In this document: in pieces, positions 1 to 10,339 of the stretch | Layout of the letters: every line of letters begins with the position of its first letter | Numbering within the stretch: the stretch's first letter is position 1 | Origin: Lumbricus terrestris | Lineage: Eukaryota; Annelida; Clitellata; Crassiclitellata; Lumbricidae | Direction of reading: 5' to 3' | Assembly: GCA_949752735.1 (NCBI GenBank) | Contig: OX457042.1 | Location: 31,580,594-31,644,593 of the forward strand | DNA length: 64,000 nt | Translations under genes and position numbers: made by a program | Notes under the pieces: model-generated | Told to the model about the DNA's origin: nothing | Database searches by the model: none | Seen by the model: only the letters and a program-made list of their open reading frames with translations

Positions 1-94
1 AGGACCAGACCTGTGTAATGGAACTATAGTGTACGAGGACAACGTTTCAATTATGGAAGATAGTCTGAAAAAATAATAGGTTTGAAACCTAGGT

Positions 95-240
95 GGTGGT
101 GGTATTTGCAGTTTAACGTCATTGTGTGGTAACAAAGGCCATTAGCGACCCCCTCCTCCTTTATCCAGGCTTGGGACTGGCACTGGCAGAGGGCAACCTA
201 GGTAGCCTAGGACTTGTGTTGGGGCAACATATATCTCCAG
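95..240 (-). mobile_element. SINE-like interspersed repeat fragment (family B)
   Basis: The stretch reads, on the minus strand, a word recurring across the window: tgccagtcccaagcctgg followed by ataaaggaggaggg, then a taccacacagtgacgttaaac block. Other copies lie near 8838, 9585, 11783, 20235, 20985, 58895 and 62163 in both orientations. No coding capacity is visible. I infer a short retroposon or conserved repeat tail; the class is not certain. Confidence 0.6.
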
Positions 241-782
241 TGCAAAATTTCAACCATGCGGTGGTCAGTTAAGGTCTACTGCAATCTGTAGCAAATGTAC
301 AGACAAATTATTTGACTTCATTGGACGTTAACTGACCTCCGACAGCAGTGGCGTAGCCAGACATTTTTCATGGGGGGGGTTGTTGGTTCTATGGCCTGGC
401 CGGATGCCCTTCCTGACACCAACCCAACAGTATGCATATACCCGAATCCCAAGCCGTATAGCATCGTAAAATTATTTAAAACATGTTTTAGTCATTTTTT
501 CATCGCTCATCCAACTTCTAATTCTACTATATCACAGTTCCGTTATTCATCCAACTTCTACTTCAACTAAAAATATTTTTATTTTTCACCCAGCCTCTAG
601 TTTTACGGTTACAATTTGGCATGAAATCATGATTTCGTCGCTCATCCAACTTCTACTTCTGTTAATTAATATGCTCATCCAGCTTCTAAATGATACTGCA
701 ATACGTCAGAAGTAATATCATGTTTTCATCGCTCGTCCAACTTCCAGTTTACGGAAATAAAATATCTCTGAAGTGCTATAAG

Positions 783-1357
783 CATAGGCGGAGACCTGGG
801 CCGAGAATTGGGGGGGACGGAAAGACGCGAGATTTTCCGAAAAATTTCTGACGACCGGCGAAATCTCGGAAAAAATTTCTATTTTCGCCGCCAAAAAAGT
901 TGATGACCTTTTTTTTTTAGTCATCCGCTCAAATCTCGACGAAATTTTTCTATTTTCGCCGCCAAAAAAGTTGATGACCTTTTTTTTTTTAGTCATCCGC
1001 TTAAATCTCGACGAAATTTTTCTATTTTCGCCGCCAAAAAAGTTGATGACCTTTTTTTTTTTAGTCATCCGCTTAAATCTCGACGAAATTTTTCTATTTT
1101 CGCCGCCAAAAAGTTGATGACCTTTTTTTTTTTAGTCATCCGCTTAAATCTCGACGAAATTTTTCTATTTTCGCCGCCAAAAAAGTTGATGACCTTTTTT
1201 TTAGTCATCCGCCCAAAATCTCGCAAAAATTTTTTTTCGCCGCCAAAAAAAGTCTTCGCGCTCAAACATGGGGGGGACAAATGCATGGGCCGTCCCCCCC
1301 AACACTTTTATTGGGGGGGACCGTCCCCCCCTGTCCCCCCCTAGGTCTCCGCCCATG
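783..1357. mobile_element. Inner hAT-type MITE (cat(a/g)ggcggagacct ends)
   Basis: The terminal inverted repeats cataggcggagacct (783-) and aggtctccgcccatg (ending 1357) are flanked by a perfect 8-bp duplication gctataag (775-782 and 1358-1365). This is the youngest of three nested elements. The centre (about 890-1220) is a tandem array of about 74-76 bp with a cgccgccaaaa core and runs of T. A relative lies at 59732-60029. Confidence 0.85.
890..1240. repeat. About 75-bp tandem repeat, roughly 4-5 copies
   Basis: Units contain tttttctattttcgccgcc, then aaaaaagttgatgacc, a T-run and agtcatccgctt. The copies are nearly identical, so the expansion is recent. The array is inside the inner MITE and is the reason short lysine-rich reading frames appear here. 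I see no gene. Confidence 0.85.
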
Positions 1358-1762
1358 GCTATAAGGCCTGGGATTCGGGTATATGCCAACAGTATTAGGC
1401 TACAGTAAATAAAAAGGCAATAAAGTAACAATGGAAATAAAGTAAGAAAAACAATTGTTACTACAAGCAATTGTTTTGTTTTTTCTTATTTAAGTAGATA
1501 AATGACCTTTAAAAACACTTTTTTCCTAAGCCAATGGGGGTTTAACACCCGAAACCCCCCTTGACTACGCCACTGTCCGATAAGGTAAAACCCATGACAT
1601 GAATATGCATACGGAAATTAATCTTCTAAAATATTTCAGCATCGTTGAAGCAGAGAAGTTCCTTCTCTGAAGATAGCCGTCCAATAATATTCCTCGGACA
1701 CTATTATATTCACCATTGACAATGACCTGTAGTGAATATAATCATACGCATTCGCAAACGGT

Positions 1763-2986
1763 TCAGATGTTAGTCAGGCAAGTTTTCTCACATTTCAATC
1801 CATCCCTGTTCTCTACCTCAGCAGCAGTTATCTGTACAGCACGCAGAATCCCAGTCATCACAAGCATCGTCATGAACACAGCGGTTGTAGAATCTGCCAT
1901 ATGGTCCCCGTAATGTGCGTGACAGTTCGCTAAAAACACATAGACGCCGATCAGCACAGCTAAATAGATGACAAGAGCCAGGTATAATCTCGTGTAGATG
2001 TTCAGGAAATCACAGAGTGAGTCTTGGAACGTTGTTGGCTCAGCTGTTTTATCGGTGTATTGGACAGTCTTGGACCCGTCTGATAGTTCCGAGTGCACAC
2101 GTAGGCCTGCTACTGGCAGAGTAGCATTTGCTGATATTTCAGGCCTTATGTTAGCGATTGTATTGTAGTAACTACTCGTGGAATCTGCAGTTTTCGAAGG
2201 AATATGGTCTGGCCGATCCTCAGAAAGTACAACTTGCAAGACCAGATCTGTTTGCTTCAAGGAAATGCTGTCATACGTAACGCTGTCGTACTTTGCTCCT
2301 CTTTGAGAACGGACTCTTGTTGAGATGACGAATCCCGTCTTTCCTTTCCGATAGTCCGAATAGTCAATGACCAAGTTCCAGAAGATCGGCAGAAGAATCA
2401 GCAGGAAGGAATTCAACGGAATTGTCTGGTTAAGGTGACAGCAGACGACTGTCGTGTCTGATTGTTTCCTCTCTCGATCTCTATCATAGAGACTAAACCA
2501 GGACCAGACACAGAGCACGGTTACTAGACAGGTCGCAGGCACCAGGTAGACCCTCGTCATCGACACAACATCCGACTTCGACAGCCGCTCGAGCACGAAC
2601 CTCTGCGCCAGGCAGCGGACAATGGATAGCACCAAGCAGCAGACAATGGCAGAGGAAATGTAGTGGAATTGTCCGGCGCATTGGTAGTGCTCGGTACTTC
2701 CTCCCGGCTGCTGACTACGAGTGATTTTGAACTTCACGGCAGTTGCCTCCATCGTTGCAACTAGTCCAGCGCAGACTTCAAGAAAGCCGACTTGGATGGT
2801 GAGAACGGCTCTTTTCGTTGTACTTTGAAGGTGTTTTTTAGCATGCACTGAACGTTGGTGGTAACTGCTAAGCTGCCTCTGACAAGAACGCTTCACGAAA
2901 CAGGTCGTTAGCGCAAATACTATGAAGACAATCAGGAGGAGCAGAAGTGTGAGGATCCAGACGGCATAGTAGCGTGTGTCGTCCAT
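1763..2986 (-). CDS. Intronless seven-transmembrane, GPCR-like receptor (copy 1)
   Basis: A 407-residue uninterrupted frame. Hydrophobic segments lie at about 8-30, 59-81, 106-128, 142-166, 191-209, 332-354 and 366-387, giving seven spans. A long polar loop (about 210-330) lies between spans 5 and 6. Cys103 just before span 3, and Cys182/183 plus the sequon Asn186-Gln-Thr in loop 4-5, match the disulfide and glycosylated second extracellular loop of GPCRs. Span 3 is followed by QRFVLERLSKSDVVSMTRVY, strongly conserved in the paralogue at 21055-22293. I do not recognise the family, there is no DRY motif, and ligand and coupling are unknown. The first ATG directly precedes span 1 and there is no signal peptide. 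Inference: a divergent chemoreceptor-like membrane protein at the cell surface. Confidence 0.8.
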   Translation of the reverse strand: MDDTRYYAVWILTLLLLLIVFIVFALTTCFVKRSCQRQLSSYHQRSVHAKKHLQSTTKRAVLTIQVGFLEVCAGLVATMEATAVKFKITRSQQPGGSTEHYQCAGQFHYISSAIVCCLVLSIVRCLAQRFVLERLSKSDVVSMTRVYLVPATCLVTVLCVWSWFSLYDRDRERKQSDTTVVCCHLNQTIPLNSFLLILLPIFWNLVIDYSDYRKGKTGFVISTRVRSQRGAKYDSVTYDSISLKQTDLVLQVVLSEDRPDHIPSKTADSTSSYYNTIANIRPEISANATLPVAGLRVHSELSDGSKTVQYTDKTAEPTTFQDSLCDFLNIYTRLYLALVIYLAVLIGVYVFLANCHAHYGDHMADSTTAVFMTMLVMTGILRAVQITAAEVENRDGLKCEKTCLTNI

Positions 2987-3244
2987 CTTAAATCGGTTGT
3001 TTCGGTGGATGTTATCGATGAACCTTTATTTTTTTCGCGTCGTTGACGTGTCTTGACACTGGAGGGACTGTACAAAAATACAAAGAACAATGAATTCAGT
3101 ATGATTGTGGCTTCGAATAATAAACTAGGAGATGACAATTGAACATGCAGGCAGGCAGGCACAAAATACGTACAATCGTACATATACCGTGCATGGGGCA
3201 TCAACAGCCCTCAGTTTATTATTGTATCACAGTGTAGACTGCAT

Positions 3245-3645
3245 ACGTATTGACTGACTGACTGACTGACTGACTGACTGACTGACTGACTGACTGGTCG
3301 TACGACTGACTGACTGACCGACCGACTGACCGACCGACCTACCTACCTACCGACCAACCGACCGACCGACTGACTGGCTGACCGACCGACCGACCGACCT
3401 ACCTACCTACCGACCAACCGACCGACCGACTGACTGGCTGACCGACCGACCGACCGACCGACCTACCTACCTACCGACCAACCGACCGACCGACTGACTG
3501 GCTGACCGACCGACCGACCGACCGACCTACCTACCTACCGACCAACCGACCGACCGACTGACTGGCTGACCGACCGACCGACCTACCTACCTACCGACCA
3601 ACCGACCGACCGACTGACTGGCTGACCGACCGACCAACTGACAAA
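3245..3645. repeat. ACTG/CCGA tetranucleotide array with 56-60-bp higher-order units
   Basis: Pure (actg)n passes into repeats built of cgac, ctac and caac tetramers. The block ctgactggctgaccgaccga followed by three ctac and an accaaccga recurs about five times at 56-60-bp spacing. The array lies 260-660 bp upstream of the start of the 7-TM gene at 1763-2986. It does not code. Confidence 0.9.
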
Positions 3646-3729
3646 TCGAGTGACACGAGAAGAAGGGAGTCAGCAACTAATACTCCAGCAGAGACATTTT
3701 AATGGATCATCTGCCTAACCTCAACTATC

Positions 3730-4480
3730 TGGATGTTGATACATGAGGTACATGTAGATGCTCGAATCGCTCAATCTTTTAGAATGCCTCCAACTATTTG
3801 AACTGCTTGACCTGTCACTGTCTCGCAAGCCAAATATCGTAACACCTTAGAATAACCACATCCGTTAGCATGATGACAGTGACGATATGCCTTTGAATAA
3901 ATGAAACCTTTCAACATGACTACACCTGTCAGAACAGTAAAGGTTGGGTTACGGAGTAACCCAACCTTTAACATGACCACATCTCTCAGTACATGGCCTA
4001 GAGTATATTTAAAAATAACCCATATCTTAGAATAACCATAGCCGTACCGTATATAATATAAGTGCATATCCCTTAGAAAACCCTACCCTTGATAAAAATG
4101 ACCAAATCCTTTCAAAATGACCATAATTATTCTTCAGAATGACCGCAATGTTAATTTTTTAGCTTCGGCTAAAACATTGCGGGCATTCTGAATTCTGAAG
4201 CCTATGCACTTATATTATAAATATTATAAGGTTATAGCCAGATCTCTTAGACTTGAAGAGTCATAATCTTTGGCATTTCCATGCATATCTCTCAGATGTA
4301 GTCCAACCTTTAACATATATCCGTATCTCTGATATTGAATCCTACCCTTAAGCGTAGCCATATCTCTTAGAATAATTCCAGTCTTCTTACATGATAAGCC
4401 CTATCTCTCAGAGCAGCCGTAATATGTCGTAGTTTAGTCCAATCTTCGAGCAGCAACAAATCTTAGTTTCTCCAAAGCGT
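3730..4480. repeat. Degenerate repetitive AT-rich region
   Basis: Loosely repeated words such as cttagaataacca, aacctttaacatgac and catatctct(c/t)ag recur at irregular 30-60-bp spacing. An inverted pair of aaggttgggtta lies around 3942-3972. I see an old decayed tandem repeat and no gene. Confidence 0.5.
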
Positions 4481-4786
4481 GTGGAGTAACGCCATTAACC
4501 CATTTTAGCCCGAATTTTTTTTCCGAATTTTTTTTCTTTTACACTATTGCTTTAGTGACAAAATGAAGAGGAAAAATATTCTGTGAAATTTAATTAGATT
4601 TTTCCATAGAAATTTGCACAAAATATGTTTGTTCCAGAAGTGGAACTGTGGGACATGAACATTGTTGTAAGATAATTTCTTATTTAGTTTTGATGAAGTT
4701 TCTAGTGAAGCTAAACAGCAAAAAATTCACAGCTTGCATGTCTAGTGGGTTTTGTGAAAGTGTGGGAAGCAACTTTCATGGAGATT

Positions 4787-5295
4787 AATGTATGTATGTA
4801 TGTATGTATGTATGTATGTATGTATGTATGTATGTATGTATGTATGTATGTATGTATGTATGTATGTATGCATGTATGCAACTATGCATGTATGCATGTA
4901 TGTATGTATGCATGTATGCAACTATGCATGTATGTATGTATGTATGCATGTATGTATGTATGTATGTATGTGTGTAAGTATGTATGTATGTATGTATGCA
5001 TGTATGTATGTATGTATGTGTGTGTGTAAGTATGTATGTATGTATGTATGTATGTATGTATGTATGTATGTATGTATGTATGCATGTATGCATGTATGCA
5101 TGTATGCATGTATGCATGTATGTATGTATGTATGTATGGATGGATGTATGCATGCATGCATGCATGCATGCATGTATGTATGTATGTATGTATGTATGTA
5201 TGTATGTATGTATGTATGTATGTATGTATGTATGTATGTATGTATGTATGTATGTATGTATGTATGTATGTATGTATGTATGTATGCATGTAATG
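4787..5295. repeat. (TATG)n microsatellite, about 500 bp
   Basis: Nearly uninterrupted atgt tetramers with scattered tgca variants and a few tgtg or gatg interruptions. The array is open in several frames on both strands only because TATG repeats lack stops in those frames. It is not a gene. Confidence 0.97.
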
Positions 5296-5297
5296 TA

Positions 5298-5400
5298 ATG
5301 TAATTAGTAATTTATATAGCGCCGCTCACAACCAAGGCCATTCAGTAGCGCTCCCAGTGCTATAACCTCATAGAGTACAGAAAGCAAAAATAGCCTACAA
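5298..5400 (+). mobile_element. SINE-like fragment (family C, sub-tail type)
   Basis: The string aatttatatagcgccgctcac followed by gcgctcccagtgctataa matches similar stretches at 24340-24430 and 30252-30330. It directly abuts the end of the TATG microsatellite, as retroposon tails often do. It is short and truncated. Confidence 0.5.
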
Positions 5401-6925
5401 ATTTTAATTAGCCATGGTGCTGCTGTTTCCCACAGTTCCACATATGGAACAAAAGTTCAAATTACTAAATTCCTTAGGATAATTGTTTTTAACACAATTT
5501 TGATGTATTACACAAATTTCTATACAGTATTTCCCGTTGAAATTAATTATGAAATTAAAATTTGAAATAAGTAATGACATTGTAATAATTACCTTCTTCT
5601 GGACATTTCCAACGGTAGCAGGAAATAATTAATGTAAAAAGTAAAAAAAATGTAATTGATTAATTACAAAGAATTTCAATGAAGTTTCACCAAAAATTGA
5701 TGTATTGTTTATTGCTAAGCATTTCCTGTCCATTAATTCCGATGGGAAGTTCAAAGTAGGTAACCCGTGACATTTTATCCCCCTTGTTCCAGAAGTGGAA
5801 CTGTGGGCTAAAATGGGTTAAAAGTGAAAAATAACCTGAATCTTTGGACGAAAACACGCACGGCCTAAGATTTGCTCACAATCTCTGTAACTAAACTCTT
5901 TGTGAATCATAAAAATACCCTCAATCTTTTTGTAATCACTTGCACAAATCTATCTACGAGGTGATCAGAAAGTACAACACACGAATTTCCAACGAGACTT
6001 CCAACGAGACTTCCAACGAGACTTACAACGAGACTTCCAACGAGGCTTGTCGGCAACAACCATCGTTTGATTGGCCGTATAAACTGCATTAATTACAGCC
6101 TGAATAATCCTTTGAATGTCCTAAATAGACCAAGATCAATCCACATACTTCAAAGAACCCTTCTCTGTATAGACCATAAACAGAACGAAAGTCCTAAGCG
6201 ATCGCTGCTTCGGTCCGCTTTCAACTGCACCTGAGCTGATCTTTTCAACGACACAATATTATTGCAGACATCTCTCATCTTCTCTGCTAGCTGGCCTACT
6301 TGATGGTCTGGCTAAGCAAACACCTGCTTCATTATTGGGGACAATGGTGCTCACCACCTTATAGATCTCGACTTGCCCTGGATGAATGCGGATGTTGTTT
6401 ACTTGCGTTCCATTCACGGAACGAAGTCGTGACGAAGAGTCTGAGGCTTTGGAATGTTCTCGAAGTTACATCAGCCGCCGGATCGTGTGATCAACAGGCC
6501 ACGCCATACACACCATTGATATGTACTATAATCGTTACTGGATAGCTAGAGCTATCCACGTTGAGCGAATGCACGCAACTAGTTGTTTGTAGGCTGTAGC
6601 TCTTTTTGTGACCTATCAAAAAACATGATGCCCAGCAATAAATATGTTATCATAATTCATTCCTGCAGCTAGTCTATTTTCATTATAACTGTCTCTGTGT
6701 TTGTGTTTGTCTTTATGTGTCACTTGAGTTGTCAGTTAACATGTATGGATGTCCACTGTTCTGTCTGTCTGGCTGTCTGTTTATCTGTCGGTCGGTATGC
6801 TATCACATGAGCGGAAATCAGAGACGCACGACAAAGTCCACAGCGTACCAACTTTTTCTTCCTCATAATCTTTCGGGCCATACAATCTACTCTTTTCTCT
6901 GTCTGTCTTTCAGTCTCTTTCTGTG
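5400..6925. other. Intergenic stretch, no gene recognised
   Basis: AT-rich sequence without a supported coding exon. A four-copy gagacttccaac repeat (5989-6040) and the phrase ttccagaagtggaactgtggg appear; the latter occurs near 4632 and again near 5789. Short frames here show no recognisable domain. Confidence 0.5.
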
Positions 6926-6929
6926 TCTG

Positions 6930-7054
6930 TATGTAACTATGTATGTATGTATGTATGTATGTATGTATGTATGTATGTATGTATGTATGTATGTATGTAT
7001 GTATGTATGTATGCATGTATGTATGTATGTATGTATGTATGTATGTATGTATGT

Positions 7055-7093
<39 letters not shown>

Positions 7094-7223
7094 CATGCAT
7101 GCATGCATGCATGTATGTATGTATGTATGTATGTATGTATGTATGTATGTATGTATGTATGTATGTATGTATGTATGTATGTATGTATGTATGTATGCAT
7201 GTATGTATGTATGTATTCTGTCA

Positions 7224-7250
<27 letters not shown>
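6930..7250. repeat. (TATG)n microsatellite followed by (TCTG)n
   Basis: About 270 bp of atgt repeats with an internal (tg)n run near 7057-7078 and (catg)n near 7090. It ends in a short (tctg)n tract at 7217-7255. Non-coding. Confidence 0.97.
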
Positions 7251-7257
<7 letters not shown>

Positions 7258-8106
7258 GACTCCGCTATTTCATCTTCTCCGATTCCTGCGGATCAGCCAG
7301 ATCCGTAATGCCATCGATCCGTTGTTCTCCTACGATCACCAATCAGGAGGAGCATCTACCTGTGCGAGTCCAGGTAAACATTTGTGTCGATGACCTAATC
7401 GATTGTAGCGCTGCAGAACAATGAGCATAACGAGACACACAGCTGTGAACAGGTGGAAACATTTGCCCGTGAGAATACCCACCAGCGAACAAGACAAATA
7501 TTTACCAGGTCAACTAGATGTTCGACTGAGAAGCCCGGTACTGCTCGTATATTGGTAGTGCCAATCCAAAGCATGGAGGTAGGAGGAGGGCGACTCTTAT
7601 CATCGACTGACGATTCACTCACATAACATCGCACTCTGCTCTCAACATCTTTGACCTATCGCAATCGCATCACCGCCTTGTATCGATCATACGCGCTGTG
7701 TTAACTGCGGTTCGGCTTCGAGAAAATTATCGATCGATGTATGACGCATAATTATTGTAACGGCGCTATGTTATTATCAACGTGTATACCTTTCGCCTTC
7801 GTGTTAATAGCAATATTAGTATAAGAAAATAATAAGGAGTTGTGAATAGGCTCGTCTAGTTCTAGAGTTGTTCATCTGCCTTCTTTGTATAGTCAACGAT
7901 GAACCACTTTAGAAAGTTTAGAACTATAGATGAACCAATCCTGAGTCTTAGTGGACAAAGACGACCATCCGGAGTCTATTATTATTATTGAAGCCTATCG
8001 AGCGTCATTCATTTCTTTAGTTTGATTCAAGATCTTCCCACTTGTTGAAAGAGTCTTGAGTTCGAGTGACCCCATCCCCTCTCCTATTCATGTCTATGGT
8101 TGTGGA

Positions 8107-8292
8107 TCAAAGTTCCTTGTGGATTGATGTTGGTTGTGGATCGCTCTGGGCCATGGCTGCCCTTTGTTCACCGGCCAACAGTCTTGTAGGCGCCGGTATT
8201 GTCTGGAACGTTCCGACGAGTGATATTAGCGTGACCAACATTTCAAAGTAGGCCATGAACAGTTGAATGTGGACCGCGAATTCTAAAACCAT
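8107..8292 (-). pseudogene. Possible fragment of a third 7-TM paralogue
   Basis: A 61-residue frame contains LFMAYFEMLVTLISLVGTF. This resembles span 2 of the two intact 7-TM genes (IIYIGFFELIFILIVQVEL in the copy at 21055-22293). It lies between them on the same strand. Span 1 and spans 3-7 are not found in frame nearby, so if the match is real this is a relic. The similarity is short and hydrophobic, so chance is possible. Confidence 0.3.
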
Positions 8293-8837
8293 AGAGCAGG
8301 CAGCCGTTCATGTAATACTACAAGAAAATAATTATAGGTCGCGATGGTTCGATGGAAATACGTGCACTGGGGAAACGATGGCAATACAGAAGTTATGCTA
8401 GTGCACTAAAGATCTCAGAAGGCAGCGTTTGTGTGCAAGACTCCCTTTGAAGTGCGCAATTCTCCTTCTGTATACATTACACCAGGCTTTTGTCCGGGTA
8501 GAATAATATCCGTTCCCTCCACTATATTCTGCTCTCCCTCTTTTCCCAGACTTTAGACTGGCACTACTAGAAAGCAAACAGTGGCGGAGTAGTTCAGCCC
8601 TTTGTGCATTGCTGTGTAAACTTTGTGTAAACAGCACAGCACAACATTCTGGCCGCCTCGCCAGATCGCCGGAGGGCAACAAGCGACTTTGGTGGTTGTT
8701 TACACGTCTGTCTTAGCTGCGCTGTGGTCCGTTCCAGCGGGTGGTGTAACCTAGTGTGACCAGAGTGTGCATATCGTGTTATAAACACTCCGTTATTGTG
8801 TCTGTCGTTCAAACAACCCCGACTCTGTTTTCACTCT

Positions 8838-8890
8838 TACAGTGCCAGTCCCAGGCCTGGTTAAAAGAGGAGGGCGGCACAAATCGTCGT
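8838..8890 (+). mobile_element. SINE-like fragment (family B)
   Basis: Carries the shared core agtgccagtcccaggcctgg followed by aggagggcggcac, as in the other family B copies. Truncated; no coding content. Confidence 0.55.
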
Positions 8891-9584
8891 TGCAAGTCTA
8901 TCATTCAAACTTCAAACTATAGCCTGTTGCTTTAACTTGCGAGAACGTTAAAACGGCTGCGCGCGTCTCTAAGAATTTGAAGGTGCTTAAACGCTTCATT
9001 GGCTTCAATAGTTTACTGTATACATTATGGTAGGTAGGATCCATTGCTGCTGTTAAAAACACGTTCCAACACATAGTTCTATAGCTGATTTTACACAGTG
9101 CCTATGAACCTCTGTGTTCTGTGCATAGGCCTAAGTCGGATGCGCGCACAGGTTAAAGTAGTCCTAGGGTTATGGACGCAAGCGGAGTCGTCTGCAAGAT
9201 AGCTTTGACAAACTATGGTAGTGAACCGATTCAACTTCTCAAAATAGGTCAGGTCACTGCGACACTTCCGGTCTGGTTGTTGGACCGAACGATGGTTTCA
9301 TTAAGCAGACGATCAGTCTGGTGGTCCAACAGTTGGCTTGTTGTTGTATTAAGAAAATTTGAATGGAATCTTTTATTTATAATTAATCAATGTAAAAAGA
9401 TAGAAGAGTTGGTGTCACACGTGTTGAGTGTTTACAATCTATTCTGGTTGACTGAGTAAATATAAAAATCTAATGTCTATGGAAGAACTCGACCTACCCA
9501 CCGCGCATGCGCAGACGACATATCGAGTCCGCTTAGACATCAGTTGCTTGTTACATATTAAACGACACTGCCATATCAAAGATG

Positions 9585-9775
9585 ATTACCGTCGCCCTCC
9601 TCCTTTATCCAAGTTTGGGACTGGCACTTAGACATCTACGCTTACTACCTCGGAATAATTTGCCTGCTTTCTACAAGTTGCTCAAGACCTATCTTTTAGC
9701 TGTGGCTGGACTGGGAGCGCCTCTGAGTAGGCTTCTTGAAGGGGCGCTATATAAATTTTCGGAATGAATGAATGA
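9585..9775 (+). mobile_element. LINE 3' remnant with gcgctatataaat tail, joined to a family B fragment
   Basis: At 9585-9632 lies a minus-oriented family B core. From about 9635 the plus strand encodes a remnant resembling the end of LINE proteins (FYKLLKTYL), followed by gggagcgcctctgagtagg and gaaggggcgctatataaat, ending in a (gaat)n tail. The same tail ends the tRNA-derived SINEs of this window. Confidence 0.65.
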
Positions 9776-10193
9776 ATGATCAGTAATGCTCGTGCGCTAC
9801 TTGACCTATATGCAAGGCAAAATAATGGTCTGCATGAAAGCGCTATAAATAGAACCTTTGACGAACGATTTACAATGCATGGGACGGCAATAAACGGTCA
9901 ACAATGGGCAACGTATTGCAATAATACGATTCAGAGGACATTGTCACGAAATGTTATGGCTTTCAAGCTTCATGCTATGCTATAAGATGAGGCCTAGTCA
10001 TGAAAAGCAACATTTACTGCTTAATTCGTTTTCGACGCAATACTTCTAAAGCAAGTTTGAAACATCAAACGCAAGAAATTTATGCGCATTTGTAGCGATA
10101 GCGATCGATGGCTTCATTAAGCAGACATCCAGAACGATATAATAGGATGCGTCTGTGTCGTCAGCCTACTAGACATGCAGATAGATTGACTAA

Positions 10194-10334
<141 letters not shown>

Positions 10335-10339
10335 CCAGA

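Larger units (their letters stand above)
434..1386. mobile_element. Middle nested DNA element with 9-bp target duplication (MULE-like)
   Basis: This element interrupts the outer MITE. Its ends are inverted repeats starting gcatatacccgaatccca at 434 and ending at 1386. The 9-bp word caacagtat occurs at 425-433 and again at 1387-1395, and is present once in the uninterrupted relative at 28941-29200. A 9-bp duplication fits Mutator-like elements, but no transposase is present. Its left part contains several copies of ctcatccaacttct. Confidence 0.75.
346..1575. mobile_element. Outer hAT-type MITE (cagtggcgtagcc family), split by later insertions
   Basis: The ends are inverted copies of cagtggcgtagcc (346-) and its complement ending ctacgccactg at 1575. 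The flanks tccgacag (338-345) and tccgataa (1576-1583) look like a decayed 8-bp target duplication. Intact relatives at 28941-29200 and 48532-48776 are only 245-260 bp, so about 950 bp was added here by the nested elements. No transposase is present. Eight-base duplications are the hallmark of hAT elements. Confidence 0.8.

Noticed and set aside
4745..5303. Cys-Met-Tyr-Val and His-Thr-Tyr-Ile repeat proteins
   Set aside because: Translations of a TATG microsatellite; the same occurs at 6717-7393, 51581-52207 and 54083-54366.
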